From NCBI GenBank assembly GCA_019828595.1, contig JAHQRK010000004.1, positions 3,100,001 to 3,164,000 on the forward strand: a DNA stretch of 64,000 nucleotides. Direction: 5' to 3'. Position numbers and translations under genes: made by a program. Shown here in pieces: positions 12,598-23,996 of the stretch; the first letter of the stretch is position 1, and every line of letters begins with the position of its first letter. The notes beneath the pieces were generated by a model. The model was not told the origin of the DNA, did not search any database, and saw only the letters and a list, made by a program, of their open reading frames with translations. The DNA is from Aphanomyces cochlioides (lineage: Eukaryota; Oomycota; Saprolegniomycetes; Saprolegniales; Verrucalvaceae).

Positions 12598-13957
12598 TTA
12601 TGTTGGAGGGGATCGAAATGGCATCTTGACGCCATAGTTGCCCGCCCTGCCCATGCGATTGATGGCCGTGGCGTTTTCATACAAGATATCAATCGTTGCG
12701 CTCCACAACATGGTCCCTCGTCACATCTTAGACGGCCGCACTTCCATGAGCACAATCATACCTCCGTAGTGAACTGACCCGAGAGGAGGTACTTGGGCTC
12801 ATCTGGCTTCTGAATCGTTTCAAACCCTGCAGCAAGCGTCAGATGAGCGATCTCTCAAGTTGAACGGACCTTCCCGCAAGGCATGGAGGTAGTTGAGCAC
12901 GGTCGGAGCGTGGTTCTTCGTCCAGTTTTTATCGGTGGCTTTCATGTTGGCAGTCTCGTCGTCGATATCAATCCCGTCAAAGTCGTATCTGCGGTGTTTT
13001 CAATTTAGTCTCCAGGGGAAGAAGAGCTCGAGTTACTCTTGGACGAGTTGCATGGCGCTCGTCTTGAAGCGAGCAAGGCTTGGAGGATCTTTCAAGGCGA
13101 GGAAGCGCTCGCGGAAACTGGCACCGCCAATGGTGACGATCTGTTTAATGCAGCGCCTAGTAAACAAGTGAGCTTCGTGATGATGTCAGGAGCATTTACA
13201 TGCGAAGTTGGAGGATGCAGTCCTTGATGTGCTGGTCGCTCCAGAACTGCAGTTTCGGCTTGACAGTTCCATCTTCCAGCGGCTCTGCAAACGACCAAAT
13301 GACATGGGTGATGTATCTGTTGCTCGCATCAGCTACAAGCTACAGCGTGTTCAATGATTGCTATGTGCCGCAGGTTGCCGTACTCGTTGGCAGTTGGATT
13401 GCGACTCCCAGAACGCGGCAAAGATCTTGGTGTCAGAACCAGGCGCTGGGCATACTTGACAGTCGTTGTGCAGTGGATCCTACTCGGCCATGATTCACGA
13501 GAGGGGTCGAGTCGTCACGCTTTACATAGTACTCGTGGCGTCGACACCTCTTGATTTTGCGGTGCAGCTCATGCCAGAGCACAGGACGCTCGACAGCTTT
13601 GCAGTCTTCATGGACGAGGTTGTCCTCTATGTATTGCGCGAGCGTCCAGTTGCCATAGTACGGATCAATCGCGTAGGTTTTGACGAGTGTTGCGATGTCC
13701 ACCGAGGAAGAGAACTATCACAGGCGGCGTTGTGCGCTTAACGTTGTCGTGACGTGAATGTTACCTCCAATGACAAGTGGCCACATGTGCCGCAACGAAA
13801 GCGGCTCGTCGTCCTCAACATGGGTCGGCTGCTGCGGTTGTTCTCGAGCTTCACGTCGTGGGGGCTCTGCTCCGAATTGAGATCCACGGTAGGCAAAGTC
13901 GATAGAGGACGCAAGGACGATCTTGCGCTGAAGAGGTTGTCCAAGAGAGCTCCGCAT
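12598..13957 (-). pseudogene. Decayed GH18 chitinase-like paralogue
   Basis: Paralogue of the neighbouring GH18 gene in the opposite orientation. Recognisable exons run from a Met near 13957 through TYAIDPYYGNW, the CxxC region and RYITHVIWSF, to an intact catalytic motif (DFDGIDIDDE). Introns sit at the same places as in the intact copy. Damage seen: the transmembrane segment is about 11 nt shorter and frameshifted in the expected splice form. After KPDEPKYLLS roughly 150 codons are missing (the paralogue's exons 7-8 region), and the frame then hits a stop. The last exon (GTMLWSATIDILYEN onward) survives out of frame and ends at 12598. An alternative splice could rescue the first defect but not the second. 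Confidence 0.75.
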
Positions 13958-15300
13958 CACGAGAGGTACTCTTGTACTCACAATTCGACATGACGCCAAG
14001 CATCACAAGTCAACTTAGCTCTCGCCGTGTGAGCAATAGCTTAAGTCATACAACGACTGATACACTTGTTCACGACACTCTCGCGACAGCATGCTTGGAC
14101 TCTGGTGGGTAGTTCCATGAGCATTTCGCACGGTACAAAGTCAAGCAGCACTTCAACAACATGGAATGAAATCGAGACGGCTGTTGGTGCAGAATCCACT
14201 GGAGACGAGGCCAGCCATGGCGGCGCGACAACAAGCCCGCGCTCGTGGAAGAGTCAAAGCTATGGTGAGAAGAAATTGATATCAAGCTTCAGCTTGTAAG
14301 CTCAGAGCACAGCATGGAGAGGCGATTCCTATGTGTAAGTCTTCCATCCATATGTCGCAAGCAGGACTACGCCATTGCTTCAAGTGGATGTTGCCATGAT
14401 GGAATCCACTGCACCAGCACGAGAAAGAACGCAACCTTCTCATGCCTTCAGGACGCTCTTGCATCGTCAAAAGTCGTCATGGGCGTGGTCGAACTCGCTG
14501 ACGCCGAGGCAAGCAGGGTTTGAGTGTGTCGATCTTGAAGCTAAACCGCTTGGCGAGTCAGCAAGCTGTTTAGGCCAGCAATGCTAACTCATCATTGACC
14601 ATGCAGATGAACCAGCCCACTTCCATCTCTCTTCGCATTTCTCCCACGCATATCTACGACGCGGACCGTCTTCCCTTGATGCGCTTGGAGGAAACGTATA
14701 AAGCAAAAGCGCTCCGACGTTCGCGGTCCGATGATCGCGACACGATGAAGAACTCGTCTACTATCCGAGGGGCATTCTCGGACACCTTGAATGGAAGTCT
14801 AAATAGCTCTTCCAGTTCTCCATCGCGATGTGCATGGCCAAGAATCTACCAGAGAGGTTCATCATCGTCCTCTGTGCGTCTTTGACTTGCTCAACAGACC
14901 CTGCAGCCTCTACCACAACCGGCAGATATCGTCGGCTTCAGCGGCCAAATCCAGCTTTCGGGATCTCTAATGTGAAGATTCAAGCGTGTACACTGACAGA
15001 GTATTGCCATGAGCGCAATCAATAGCTCGCGGTGGATGCTTCACCAAAGTTCTCTCCTGGACATGAAAAAACCAATGCAGATCTTGGATCTGGACGTCGC
15101 CTGTCGGATCCACTCTCGTCTGCCTCTACAGCAAGGTCTCTTTCGGTGTCCAACTGCATCGATATCGCCGCTCGTATCATCTCGTTCGTGTCTACAGTGC
15201 CAGCGTCGTCTTCCCACTTTGCAGTATTTTGCGATGGACGCGTCGTCTGTTCGCTCCGAATCGACGACCGCCGGAAGATCTTTGTCTGATTGGCCGTGAC
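13958..15300 (-). other. Gene relics, no intact gene resolved
   Basis: About 1.3 kb holding several coding-like stretches, mainly on the minus strand. One frame reads through ALMAILCQCTRLNLHIRD (about 14.9-15.0 kb) and ELEELFRLPFKVSENAP (about 14.8 kb) but is interrupted by stops. Another frame gives QRTMMNLSGRFLAMHIAMEN over the same DNA. A 96-codon plus-strand frame (14595-14885) overlaps them. No splice combination tried gave one closed frame. A degraded multi-exon gene, or a live gene with unusual introns, are both possible. Confidence 0.35.
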
Positions 15301-15310
15301 GGTTGATGCA

Positions 15311-15345
15311 TCATCCGGTTGACTCGATGATATCCGGATAGCGAG
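15311..15345. promoter_or_regulatory. TATCCGGATA element upstream of coiled-coil gene
   Basis: A perfect palindrome TATCCGGATA (15331-15340) with a half-type ATCCGG at 15312 lies 66 bp before the ATG of the gene at 15406. Same element as at 8.4, 29.5, 34.1, 38.9 and 55.4 kb. Confidence 0.5.
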
Positions 15346-15405
15346 CCGGTTGCAATCCGATACAAATTCCCAGTCAAGGGCAAACTTCATTGAGATATCG
15401 AGAGC

Positions 15406-16491
15406 ATGGAAGTGGCACCGAGAGATTTGACGGCGTCCCGCGCACTAGCGGCTGGAGAGCATCATTATTTATCAACAGAGCTTGAAGTGGCGATCCTTCG
15501 GACGTTTCTACGATGGACGGAAGGTCGAATTCAAGCGTCCTACGAGCGACTCAAGAGCTTGAACATTCCATTTCTCCCCACGTTGCTTGCTGCGACTGAA
15601 TCTGTTGCGACGCGTATTGGAGTGCCTCAATGGTTCAATGCCTTGATTCAGTTGAGTGACCCATGGACATCATCGATCGACAGCTTTGTTGGACGACGTA
15701 TCCTGAATACGATTGCATTCATCCTGCAGACATCAGGACATGTCCGAGTTGTAAATTCTGACGGTGTTGTGTCCCCTTACCCACCGACTATCGAGGAATT
15801 GGAAAGTGAGCTCGTGCGACTTCAGAGTCGTCTCGCAATGGAGCAACAGGAAAAAGACGAGCTGCAAGATACCGTTCGTCGTGTGCTTGCTATGGTTGCA
15901 AATGAAAACCAAGGGCTGCAAGCTTTGCTCAACCACGTGCAGGAACTCGAGCAAGCAAATGCTGATGCAGATGGAGTTTCCTTGCGGATAAAAGAATTGG
16001 AAACCGAGTTGGAAACTGCTCGATTGGTGGCCGAAGCAGCTAACAAAGAAAATGAAGAACTACGACGTGAGTTGGCCCAAGCGAGCCTCGAAACTCCAAC
16101 TTCGTCATCGACAGAACTCGAGGAAGAAATGGAGCGCCTGCAAACACTTGTTGATAAGGGTTTGCTGGAGAACTTTGCCGATGACAAAAGTGAAATCTCC
16201 AACAACAATGCAACCGACGAGATCGAGCAACTTCGTTCTCTTGTGGCCGAGATGACGAAAGAAAAGGAAAGCCTCAAGCAAGAACTCATCGACATCCACA
16301 CCTTTCGTGAATCGACTGCGGGACAGCAATTGCATGAAATGGAGTCGCGTCTGGCAGAAACCAACATCCAGAAAACAGTTTTAGAAGCTGAAAACAAAAA
16401 GTTGCGAGTTGCTCTTAAGAAGAAAGCGGCAGCATCGGGCAATCAACGTGTTGTGAGCAGAGCAGAAACTTGGGATGGCGTCAAGGCGTGA
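15406..16491 (+). CDS. Coiled-coil protein of unknown function
   Basis: Intronless gene of 361 residues; no family recognised. Residues 1-125 are mixed helical with few charges in runs. From about residue 128 to 345 the sequence is a long Glu/Lys/Leu-rich coiled coil (ELESELVRLQSRLAMEQQEK and similar heptads), ending in a basic Lys run. It probably dimerises or forms a scaffold. Being intronless is unusual beside its intron-rich neighbours. Its last 49 bp overlap the 3' end of the convergent RINT1 coding sequence. Confidence 0.75.
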   Translation: MEVAPRDLTASRALAAGEHHYLSTELEVAILRTFLRWTEGRIQASYERLKSLNIPFLPTLLAATESVATRIGVPQWFNALIQLSDPWTSSIDSFVGRRILNTIAFILQTSGHVRVVNSDGVVSPYPPTIEELESELVRLQSRLAMEQQEKDELQDTVRRVLAMVANENQGLQALLNHVQELEQANADADGVSLRIKELETELETARLVAEAANKENEELRRELAQASLETPTSSSTELEEEMERLQTLVDKGLLENFADDKSEISNNNATDEIEQLRSLVAEMTKEKESLKQELIDIHTFRESTAGQQLHEMESRLAETNIQKTVLEAENKKLRVALKKKAAASGNQRVVSRAETWDGVKA

Positions 16492-19400
16492 AGTTGACTA
16501 GCTTCCAGCATTGATTGCAACTGAACAGGAGCCAAGTCGGTGTCGTGTAGTGTGGCCAACGCGTCGAGCAGCACAGTCGCTTTGTCCGAGTGCATATGGA
16601 GGACCATGCATGCTTCACGCAGTCTAAATATCGTTAAATGTAAATATGATCTTAAGATCCTGGAGTACCTTCGGACATAGGCATCAGGACGACCAGTGTA
16701 CGGCCGCAGGACACGAGCCAAGAAGTCCACGTCAGTGATCAACTGTTGGCGTCCACTTGGAGATATCTCCTACGTTCAATTAGAAAAGGAATGCAATGAT
16801 GAATGAGGTCAACCTTGTGATGCAATACAACAGAGAGAAGATAGCCATCCAATTCCTTGGCCACAGCTTTCCAAAAAGTGTCAAAGGACGACGTGTTCAG
16901 GCACTTCTCGGTGCATGTCTACGAGATCTCGTGAACTTCCGTGAAGTACATAGACCCAACCAAGTGATGGCTGAATAAGGTTAAGCCGCAGCCCAATTCT
17001 GGTGACACTTCGGGAACGATACGATCAATGTCATCCGACGCTGTCCACATGGAGCTACACAAAGTTTATGCAAAGCAATTATCATTATGGCCCACCTGGC
17101 ACCATAGGTTGCCCATTGAGCTTTAACAGCATGGAAAGATGAAGCAACGAGAGATTCTTCCATGGATCGTGTGGCATGTTGAAACCAAGTCCATTCGTTC
17201 TCGAACATAGAGCCTTCTAAAGTGTATTCAGCTTCAACACTTTTATCTTCGTCAACAGCGACAGTTTCTTCAGTAGTTGTGGTCGCTGCCTTGGGTGACG
17301 TTGGCCCTTGGAAATTGCGCAATAAGCTCTGCAGGAAAGATTGAGGATAAAAAATAATTCATGAGCTTACCGAGCCGACCGAAAATGCTGCAGAGAGCGC
17401 CGCCGTTGGGAGAACTAATGAACCTTGACCAAGCAGAGCATGCGTGACGTTTTTAGCTTCTTGTGTTTCAAGCAAAGGGTTCAGAACTGTCTTGGATAAA
17501 CCGGCGACTCTTTGTTTGAGCTTTAGCGGCACGATCGAAGGACGGTGGAATGTCACTTTGGCAATCGGAAGTAACTCGACATAGACTTTCACTTCATCGT
17601 GCTCGTGAAGCAACTTGTGAACAAACACACCAGTATTCACAGCAGCGCAGAATTTTGCCCATGTTGGATGCATCTAAGTTGTTGCTGTAAGTAATATATA
17701 TTGCATGGACTCCACCGAGGTTGACAAGTACATCGCTTGACCCATGTGCTGGGATCGACCGAAGCGCTCAATTGCCTAGGACCAGCAACATTTAATCAAG
17801 CATGACTTTCAACCTTCGCGTACCACATGGCATTGGTAGAGCCATGGCTTCACAACGTTTGCAACATAAGCGTACCGATGGGTTGCATCGGAGAGGATTT
17901 GAAATCTACGCCCAAAGTCAACGTCTTGAAAAGCAAATTCGATTTTTTTGTACCGCCTCGTCAGTAAGTCAAATGTTGCAGCAATTGTATAAGCCGCATT
18001 GGTGACTTTTTGGTCATCGTTTCCTGCCAGGATGAGATCCCAGGCGTCGTTTTGTTCTTGAAAATATGACGATATGAAATTCTGCGTATTCTCCAAGTCG
18101 ACTTGATGCCACAGCTCCGATGCTTTAGCATTCACGGCGAATTCATCCAAGGCGTGGCGGTATTTTTCATTTGGCATTTTGGGGGCTCTGTATCCAAAGT
18201 CATTGCGAAGAGCCTATCATGTTTAAATGCTTTAAGATTGAAACACAAGTATTCATGTATTCGTACCCATTCAAATGCAACAACTTCATCAATCGTGTGA
18301 CAAAACAAAGCTTTGTGCTATATGCATGCAGAGAGATTTTTCAGATAAGTCTTACCAGCAAGAGTAGAGGCATTGTATGCCTTAGCTTATGACGAACAGA
18401 TTGCAAAAGTCCATGGATAAATAAAGTCATAGCACCAGCACCGCCAGCCTTAGTTTGAGCTGCGGAAAGAGCTGGTACAACATACGTCTCGAAGAAGTGT
18501 GCGTGCCCTCTATGACAGCGTCATGGAATGATAAAAGTGGGATTGTTACCGCAGAATCTCAAGGACGTGTGTCAAATACCACTCAGGCTTGGAGATGTCA
18601 TTGGTTTTGTTGTCCTGTTCAAAATGGAAATGAAATCGTCGGAGTAAAGGTTGCAAAAGACGATCCATAGCCCATAAATTCGACAGCTAAAGGATCGTTA
18701 AGGCAGTAGTTAACGAAGTGCTACCTCCGAGTCGCCAAAATCAGGGCTCACTGAGGCCAAAGACAACTGAATCTGAACTAGCCGAGTAAATGTTTCCTGA
18801 AAGACAGCGAGACGATCAGACTACAAACTATTAGCTAAGGCGAGTATTGCTAACTATGTACCTTTTCTTTGAAATCAACTTCCGAAATGAACTGTGGCCA
18901 CTGCAACTCTTGCAGGATTTTGTCAAGCGCGTTTGTATGGTAGCTCTTCATGTCGGCTTCGAGAAACGCCATGCGCTGCTTGATGAGAGTCTAAACGATA
19001 AATTAGCTACCAAACGTTCAACGTTGGTGATATTCACTCGAAGATTTAGTTGATATGATGCGTCAATACCAAACTTTGTTGCAAGTGATGTATTCAGGTC
19101 AGCAAGTGCCACCAAAGCATCAATATTCCCTAGTATTGTCGGCACTTTGTGGGCGTGATAGTACAATTCGCATACCTTTGGAATGCTCTCGAGCACGTGT
19201 ACTAAGGGTCTCCACTTCCACGAGAACTTCTAGGTATTGGATCTGCATTTGCAATTCTGTCAACCTTTTCGTCTGGGGCTCAATGACGGTACAAAGTTCA
19301 CCAGTGTGAGCGTGTAGTTGCTTCAACTTTTGCTCGATTTCACTTGTACTCGTCTCCATCTCTTTCATCTTTCGGACACGTTCCATTGCTTGATGCTGCT

Positions 19401-19584
19401 CTTTTTCCATCAACGTCGGTAACCTCTCTTCAATTGTACGGTGCTCGAGCTCCAAAACTTTAATCGCCTCTTCAGCCGAGCGGCACAATTCCACAAAGTC
19501 ATTCTTCTTGTAATCTTGGACATTTAATAGCTTTTCTTCGCATGCACGGAGTTGGGCAGTCATCTCATCGAGCACTCCCGTCAT
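16443..19584 (-). CDS. RINT1: RINT1/Tip20-like vesicle tether subunit
   Basis: Subunit of the NRZ/Dsl1 complex that tethers Golgi-derived COPI vesicles at the ER. Fifteen exons in coding order: 19584-19176, 19129-19038, 18990-18862, 18820-18725, 18686-18550, 18509-18356, 18317-18267, 18213-17824, 17775-17716, 17673-17371, 17328-17096, 17054-16961, 16918-16814, 16769-16669, 16623-16443; introns 38-53 nt, closing to 844 residues (human about 790). The N-terminal 130 residues are coiled coil. The central signature is AMDRLLQPLLRRFHFHF followed by KPEWYLTHVLEILR. Near the end come SFDTFWKAVAKELDGYL and the REACMVLHMHSDKATVL helix typical of RINT1. The stop lies inside the coding region of the convergent coiled-coil gene. 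Confidence 0.92.
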
Positions 19585-19720
19585 GGTGATGCTTTTTTAG
19601 TTGTCGAGATACAAAATGTAAATACCTTTGATAACTAATAATAATCAATATAAATTTACAAGATACAAAACTCTTGAATATTGAATACTAATTATCAGAG
19701 TATTTCAGTTTGAATCAGAC

Positions 19721-20852
19721 ATGTTTCGAGGCACTGGCGCCATGCGTCTGGGATTGCCGCGCGCGATGCGCCGTTTCTCGTCGATGGTTAGCATGACTGT
19801 CAATGGAAATCCATGCCACGCAACGGTCTCGAAGTCCATGGAGAATAAAAAAGCCATCCTGTGCTTGCCTGGAGCGCTAGGTACTTTGAATCAACCTCCT
19901 GTCAAACAATTGATTTCATTGAACGACAGGCACGGGAGCGACGGATTTTGCATCGCAATTGACTGCCTTGGCCGATCAATACTCTGTGATTGCATTCCAC
20001 CCTGATCCGAGCCACAACTCATCGATTGATTTCTTGGAGAAGAATGCTCATGATGCCGCAGCCTTCATGCAAGGTCTCGGCTACGACAAGGTACGCATCA
20101 TAATACATTGCACGTAACGTATGCCATGCCCTATGTATAGTACTCGGTCATAGGATGGAGCGACGGAGCCAACACAAGCGTCATGCTTGCAGCAGAATAC
20201 CCCGAACGAATGGAACGTTTGGTTTTGATGGCTGGCAACGTTGGATGGCGCATTGCATTCTTTTGACGATCAAATGACTAGGCTTTCGTTACTGAAGAAG
20301 ACATGGAGCTGTATGAATCAATCCGCGATGTGAACAAGTGGAATCCAAAGCGGCGTGAAGAATTGGCTGCTGTTCATGGTGGCACCGACGCGCTTCAGTC
20401 CAGGTGGTCAGGTACACGGAGAGATTTTTCTGTCATTTACGCCTGGATATAGAGTGGCTGGATACAATGGGTCGAATCTTCGAAGATAAACAAGGTGACA
20501 TTTGCACTGCTTTTCTGCCTGATGTCAAGTGCAAGACGCTGGTCCTCCAAGGAGAAAAGGTTGGCTCCTCTCGGATAACATGATTCAAATTGCGTAGGAT
20601 ACGCTTGTGCCACGTTTCCAAGCTGAATACTTGAGCGAGCGAATTCTCCACTCGAAGTTGATCATGCTTCCCGATGCGACGCACGCACTGCCTATGGACG
20701 GCCGTTGGAAGATGCAAGTGAATGACATTATTCTCTCCTTCCTCGAAGAACCTGATGATAGCGCAACCCATAGTCGCGAATTCGCCGCAATGCCTCCACG
20801 AGACCGCAAAAATGGCTCTCCAACAATTACGCACAGTGGCCACCGCTGTTAG
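19721..20852 (+). CDS. Alpha/beta hydrolase, BPHL (valacyclovir hydrolase) type, probably mitochondrial
   Basis: Serine hydrolase related to biphenyl hydrolase-like protein, which cleaves amino-acid esters. Exons 19721-19880, 19930-20090, 20141-20239, 20282-20411, 20453-20559, 20598-20852; introns 38-50 nt, 303 residues. Residues 1-29 are Arg-rich and lack acidic residues (AMRRFSS), as in a mitochondrial presequence. Catalytic triad: nucleophile S114 in GWSDG, D220 in the GEKDTLVP turn and H248 in PDATHAL. The oxyanion-side LPGALG motif is present. The stop TAG at 20850-20852 overlaps the stop of the convergent MYND gene. Confidence 0.9.
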
Positions 20853-23006
20853 AACTTAAATGCAAACGACGTGGACTTGTCACCGTCATCTTTTGCCATT
20901 TGCTTCCACGACGTCGTCTTGAAGTCTTCATTGTGGTCCATATCCCAATCAAACGCAGCAAAGTGCAAGGGATTGTCAAACTCCAACGACTGATCGTTGT
21001 GGAGAAAGATAAGTCGACGAGCATGCTCGGCTGAATGTACTTCTGCGTGATGTTGCATGCAGTCGTCGCTGCAATACACCATCGTCTTGCACAAAACACA
21101 TCGCTTCAGGAGGCTGAGGTGGGTCGATTCGCACGCAGAACATTCAACAATATTGAGGGCAGCTTCATTGGCCTTGGCCTTGCGCTCCCAGACCGTCAGT
21201 TCATAAGCCGAGTCGCCCCAGTTGGGCAGATTGACTCGTTCCTTCAAGTTGAACGACTTCATCACGTCACATTCAAATTGTCGATCACCTGTGGCGCCAT
21301 GCCATTCACCAACTACGAGATCCGTCAATGAATATATGTGGAAGAAAGACATTTACCGTGAATGAGGAATTTGCCTTTGTAATGACGCAAGCAATCGCGT
21401 GCAAGGGTCGATATGGGTGGTGCACAAAGGAATAGTGTGCGAGATTTTAATGCCGGAGTCGCCAAAATATCGGCGTTGCCTAGATAAACCTGCCATAAAG
21501 TGTGAGATTGACATTGCAAGAGATTTTCATACCTCGCTCCATTTGGGAATTGCGTCAGACGACGCCGTCTCATCAACATCTCCGTCAGTTCCATTGGTAT
21601 CAGGTGACCAAGCGACTGTGGCTGATGGATCGAAAGCCTTGGAGTCAATCTTGTGGTGAGGAAACAGCGAATTCCAGTAGCCGAGTCCAGCACCCATCTC
21701 AACAATCGGCGAATACTTTGCAATAGTTTTCAATGCCTTGGGGTTGGGAATAGCTTTGCCATAAAGCTTGTCGGTCCATGTCTTGCAAATATCACGCCAC
21801 TGAGATAGCAAAGGGTAGGCAGGCCAAGTTGTCGACGCGATTGTCGTCGTTGATTCAGTAGGTTTCGTCTTTTGGAGGTTCATGCGTTGCTTCTTTGTGA
21901 GTTTTTTTGCAGATTCTTTCGTTTTGCGACCGAGATCAGAGAGTACTTTGTCCATTTCACCATTCATTCCCATGCTTGGCTCGTAGAAAAGCTGGACACC
22001 TAATCAATCTAATGAGCCTTGCCAGCACTCCATTCGGCCTACCTTCTCGAAGTCGAGTGAGCAAGATGTCCAGGAGCTGGATTCCATGCTTGGGCTTGAC
22101 TTCATAAGCGGCATGGAAGTCAGCAGGGATATCTCCATCAACGAGTGTCGAAACAAACAACTCGTAGTCGGTTTGCGACGTTTTCCGATGAGAATCAATG
22201 GTTCGTAGGTACTCATCGAGGGGAGGCACGGCGCCACATGAGCGGCCGTAGATTGCAAGTGTCGCGCTGTGCAAGCTAAAGTACATTTGGTCAAAATAGT
22301 AAGCTAGCTTGATGCGCATTTGAGGACGTCCAGTAGCAGCCACTGCTTGGATAGCTGCTACGACATGGGATTGCATCTCAGAGCTAAGGTTAGTCAGGAC
22401 AGGGCGGTCAGCATCAGACGAATCTTGTTGCTGAGATCGCAAGAGTTGCTTCTTCAAGTAGAGCTGGACGGACGTCTGAAGGAGTTCCAAGCTGGCGTGT
22501 GTCCATGCATTCGAGCCCACCACTGTGGCTGCGAGTCGTCCAAGGACAACCAGTGAGTACATCATAGCAAGCAGGACTTGGCCGTGAATAGCCTTGGATT
22601 CATCATCCGACTCAATGGAGAAAACGATCGAGTGGAGGAATTTCCCGTGGTCGCACTTGTGGCAGTCTTCGCCATTCTTCTTGTCATGGACATATCCTCT
22701 GCAATTGCAGCCTGGCGATTTGCACGGTCCAATCGTGCACTGCTTTGGCAAGAGTGCTTGTAGTGCTTTACTGTCCAGTGATGGTTTCGCCATGGTTGGC
22801 GTTGCTACGGCACCTTTCTTGTGCTTTTTCGTCGACGCTGCTGCTGCTTGGCGTGACTGGATGCTCTTGGCCACATCGTCGTCAATTTCAAGACCGTACT
22901 CCATGGCAACCGCTGCAATTTCATCTTCAATGAATGCAATTTCGTTGGCACCAAGGCCCACTTGGGCATTCTTGCGTTTCTTGGTGCGGTTGTGTGGCGT
23001 TGCCAT
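20849..23006 (-). CDS. Methyltransferase-like protein with MYND zinc finger
   Basis: Exons in coding order: 23006-22043, 21999-21533, 21489-21357, 21312-20849; introns 43-44 nt, closing to 675 residues. A basic N terminus (RTKKRKN) precedes a helical region and a Cys/His-rich cluster (CTIGPCKSPGCNC..C..CDHGKF). The middle contains VEMGAGLGYWNSLF, an S-adenosylmethionine-binding motif I, followed by a TLFLCAPP strand. The C terminus carries a MYND finger with CSAC, CVLC and YCSDDC spacing. Together this suggests a protein methyltransferase, but substrate and activity are unknown. A longer frame uses only a non-ATG start; ATG 23006 is chosen. Confidence 0.8.
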
Positions 23007-23996
23007 GGCAGTCGAACCAACGATCTTGCGCTTCAACTGACAGACGACTGGTGTGGGTTGAACCCGTCGGACTTAATAAAATATATCCCAATAAAGTCCG
23101 ACTACTACACTAATTTTACGTTATTACACTAATTTAGCTCAATTGACATTAATTTTATTTATTCTGAAAGAAGACTGACATGAAAACCAACGTCTTATCT
23201 CAGAATAACATGCGTCTCTTCCACGCATCAGGTTCAAACTCTGCAATCACACGTCCTTGGTTCAGTTCCCCCTCTTTGTAGGTTCATTGCCTTGCGATCG
23301 CTGCCTAAATACCCTGGCAATTCAGTGGCCAAACATCTACAATGTGGACATTCTTTTCTTTGACAGTCAGACTCGGAGCGACGCAGCGCATTATTATGGA
23401 CAGCGCGGGGAGGTAGAGGATCCCATGCTGGCGTATGGATTGCAGTGCTACCCTTTGCGGGATGCAATACGCGGCGAGTAAAGTGCGGTCGTTCGTCTCG
23501 TCTTCTCTATACGTGTCGCTCAAATGTCCAGCCCCCTTCTTGCCTGTCTATATATAGAGCCTCTTTGTTTTTCTATGTCTAGTTTGCAACACTCGCCGTC
23601 GCTTCAAATTACTTCATTTTTGTATATAACTCCATAATATCAATGCATTTTAAGGACGTACCTGATAAAGTTTGGATTTACCATACAAATTCTTTGTAAA
23701 TTGGAAGAGGACTTTATCGAATAGACCACAGTACGACGATTTGTAATAATGGCCATATGATATTAATTTTTGCACGAGAGAGCATTCAAAGCGCAAGACC
23801 ATCTGGTGCATTTTTTTACGAACCGCGCGGTGGACACGATTTCAGTGAAAATTTGCGATTTTTTCCACTCAGCATAGAAAAATCAAGTGAAAAATATCCC
23901 AAGATACTGATTGAAATTAGTGAAATTATTTTTTTCCTCCGACTGGCTCGTTGGCCGCTGACGACGTTACTTCTAAACCTGCCGCTTTGGAAGGAG
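23007..23996. other. Intergenic region upstream of two divergent genes
   Basis: About 990 bp between the MYND gene and the glycosyltransferase. It is AT rich, with a TATA-like TATATATAG near 23550. Short overlapping frames at 23257-23481 (plus) and 23305-23523 (minus) have no recognisable motifs. No TATCCGGATA element was seen. Confidence 0.4.

Noticed and set aside
23257..23523. Overlapping plus and minus small frames between the MYND and glycosyltransferase genes
   Set aside because: No recognisable domain, no splice partners, and each is the shadow of the other.
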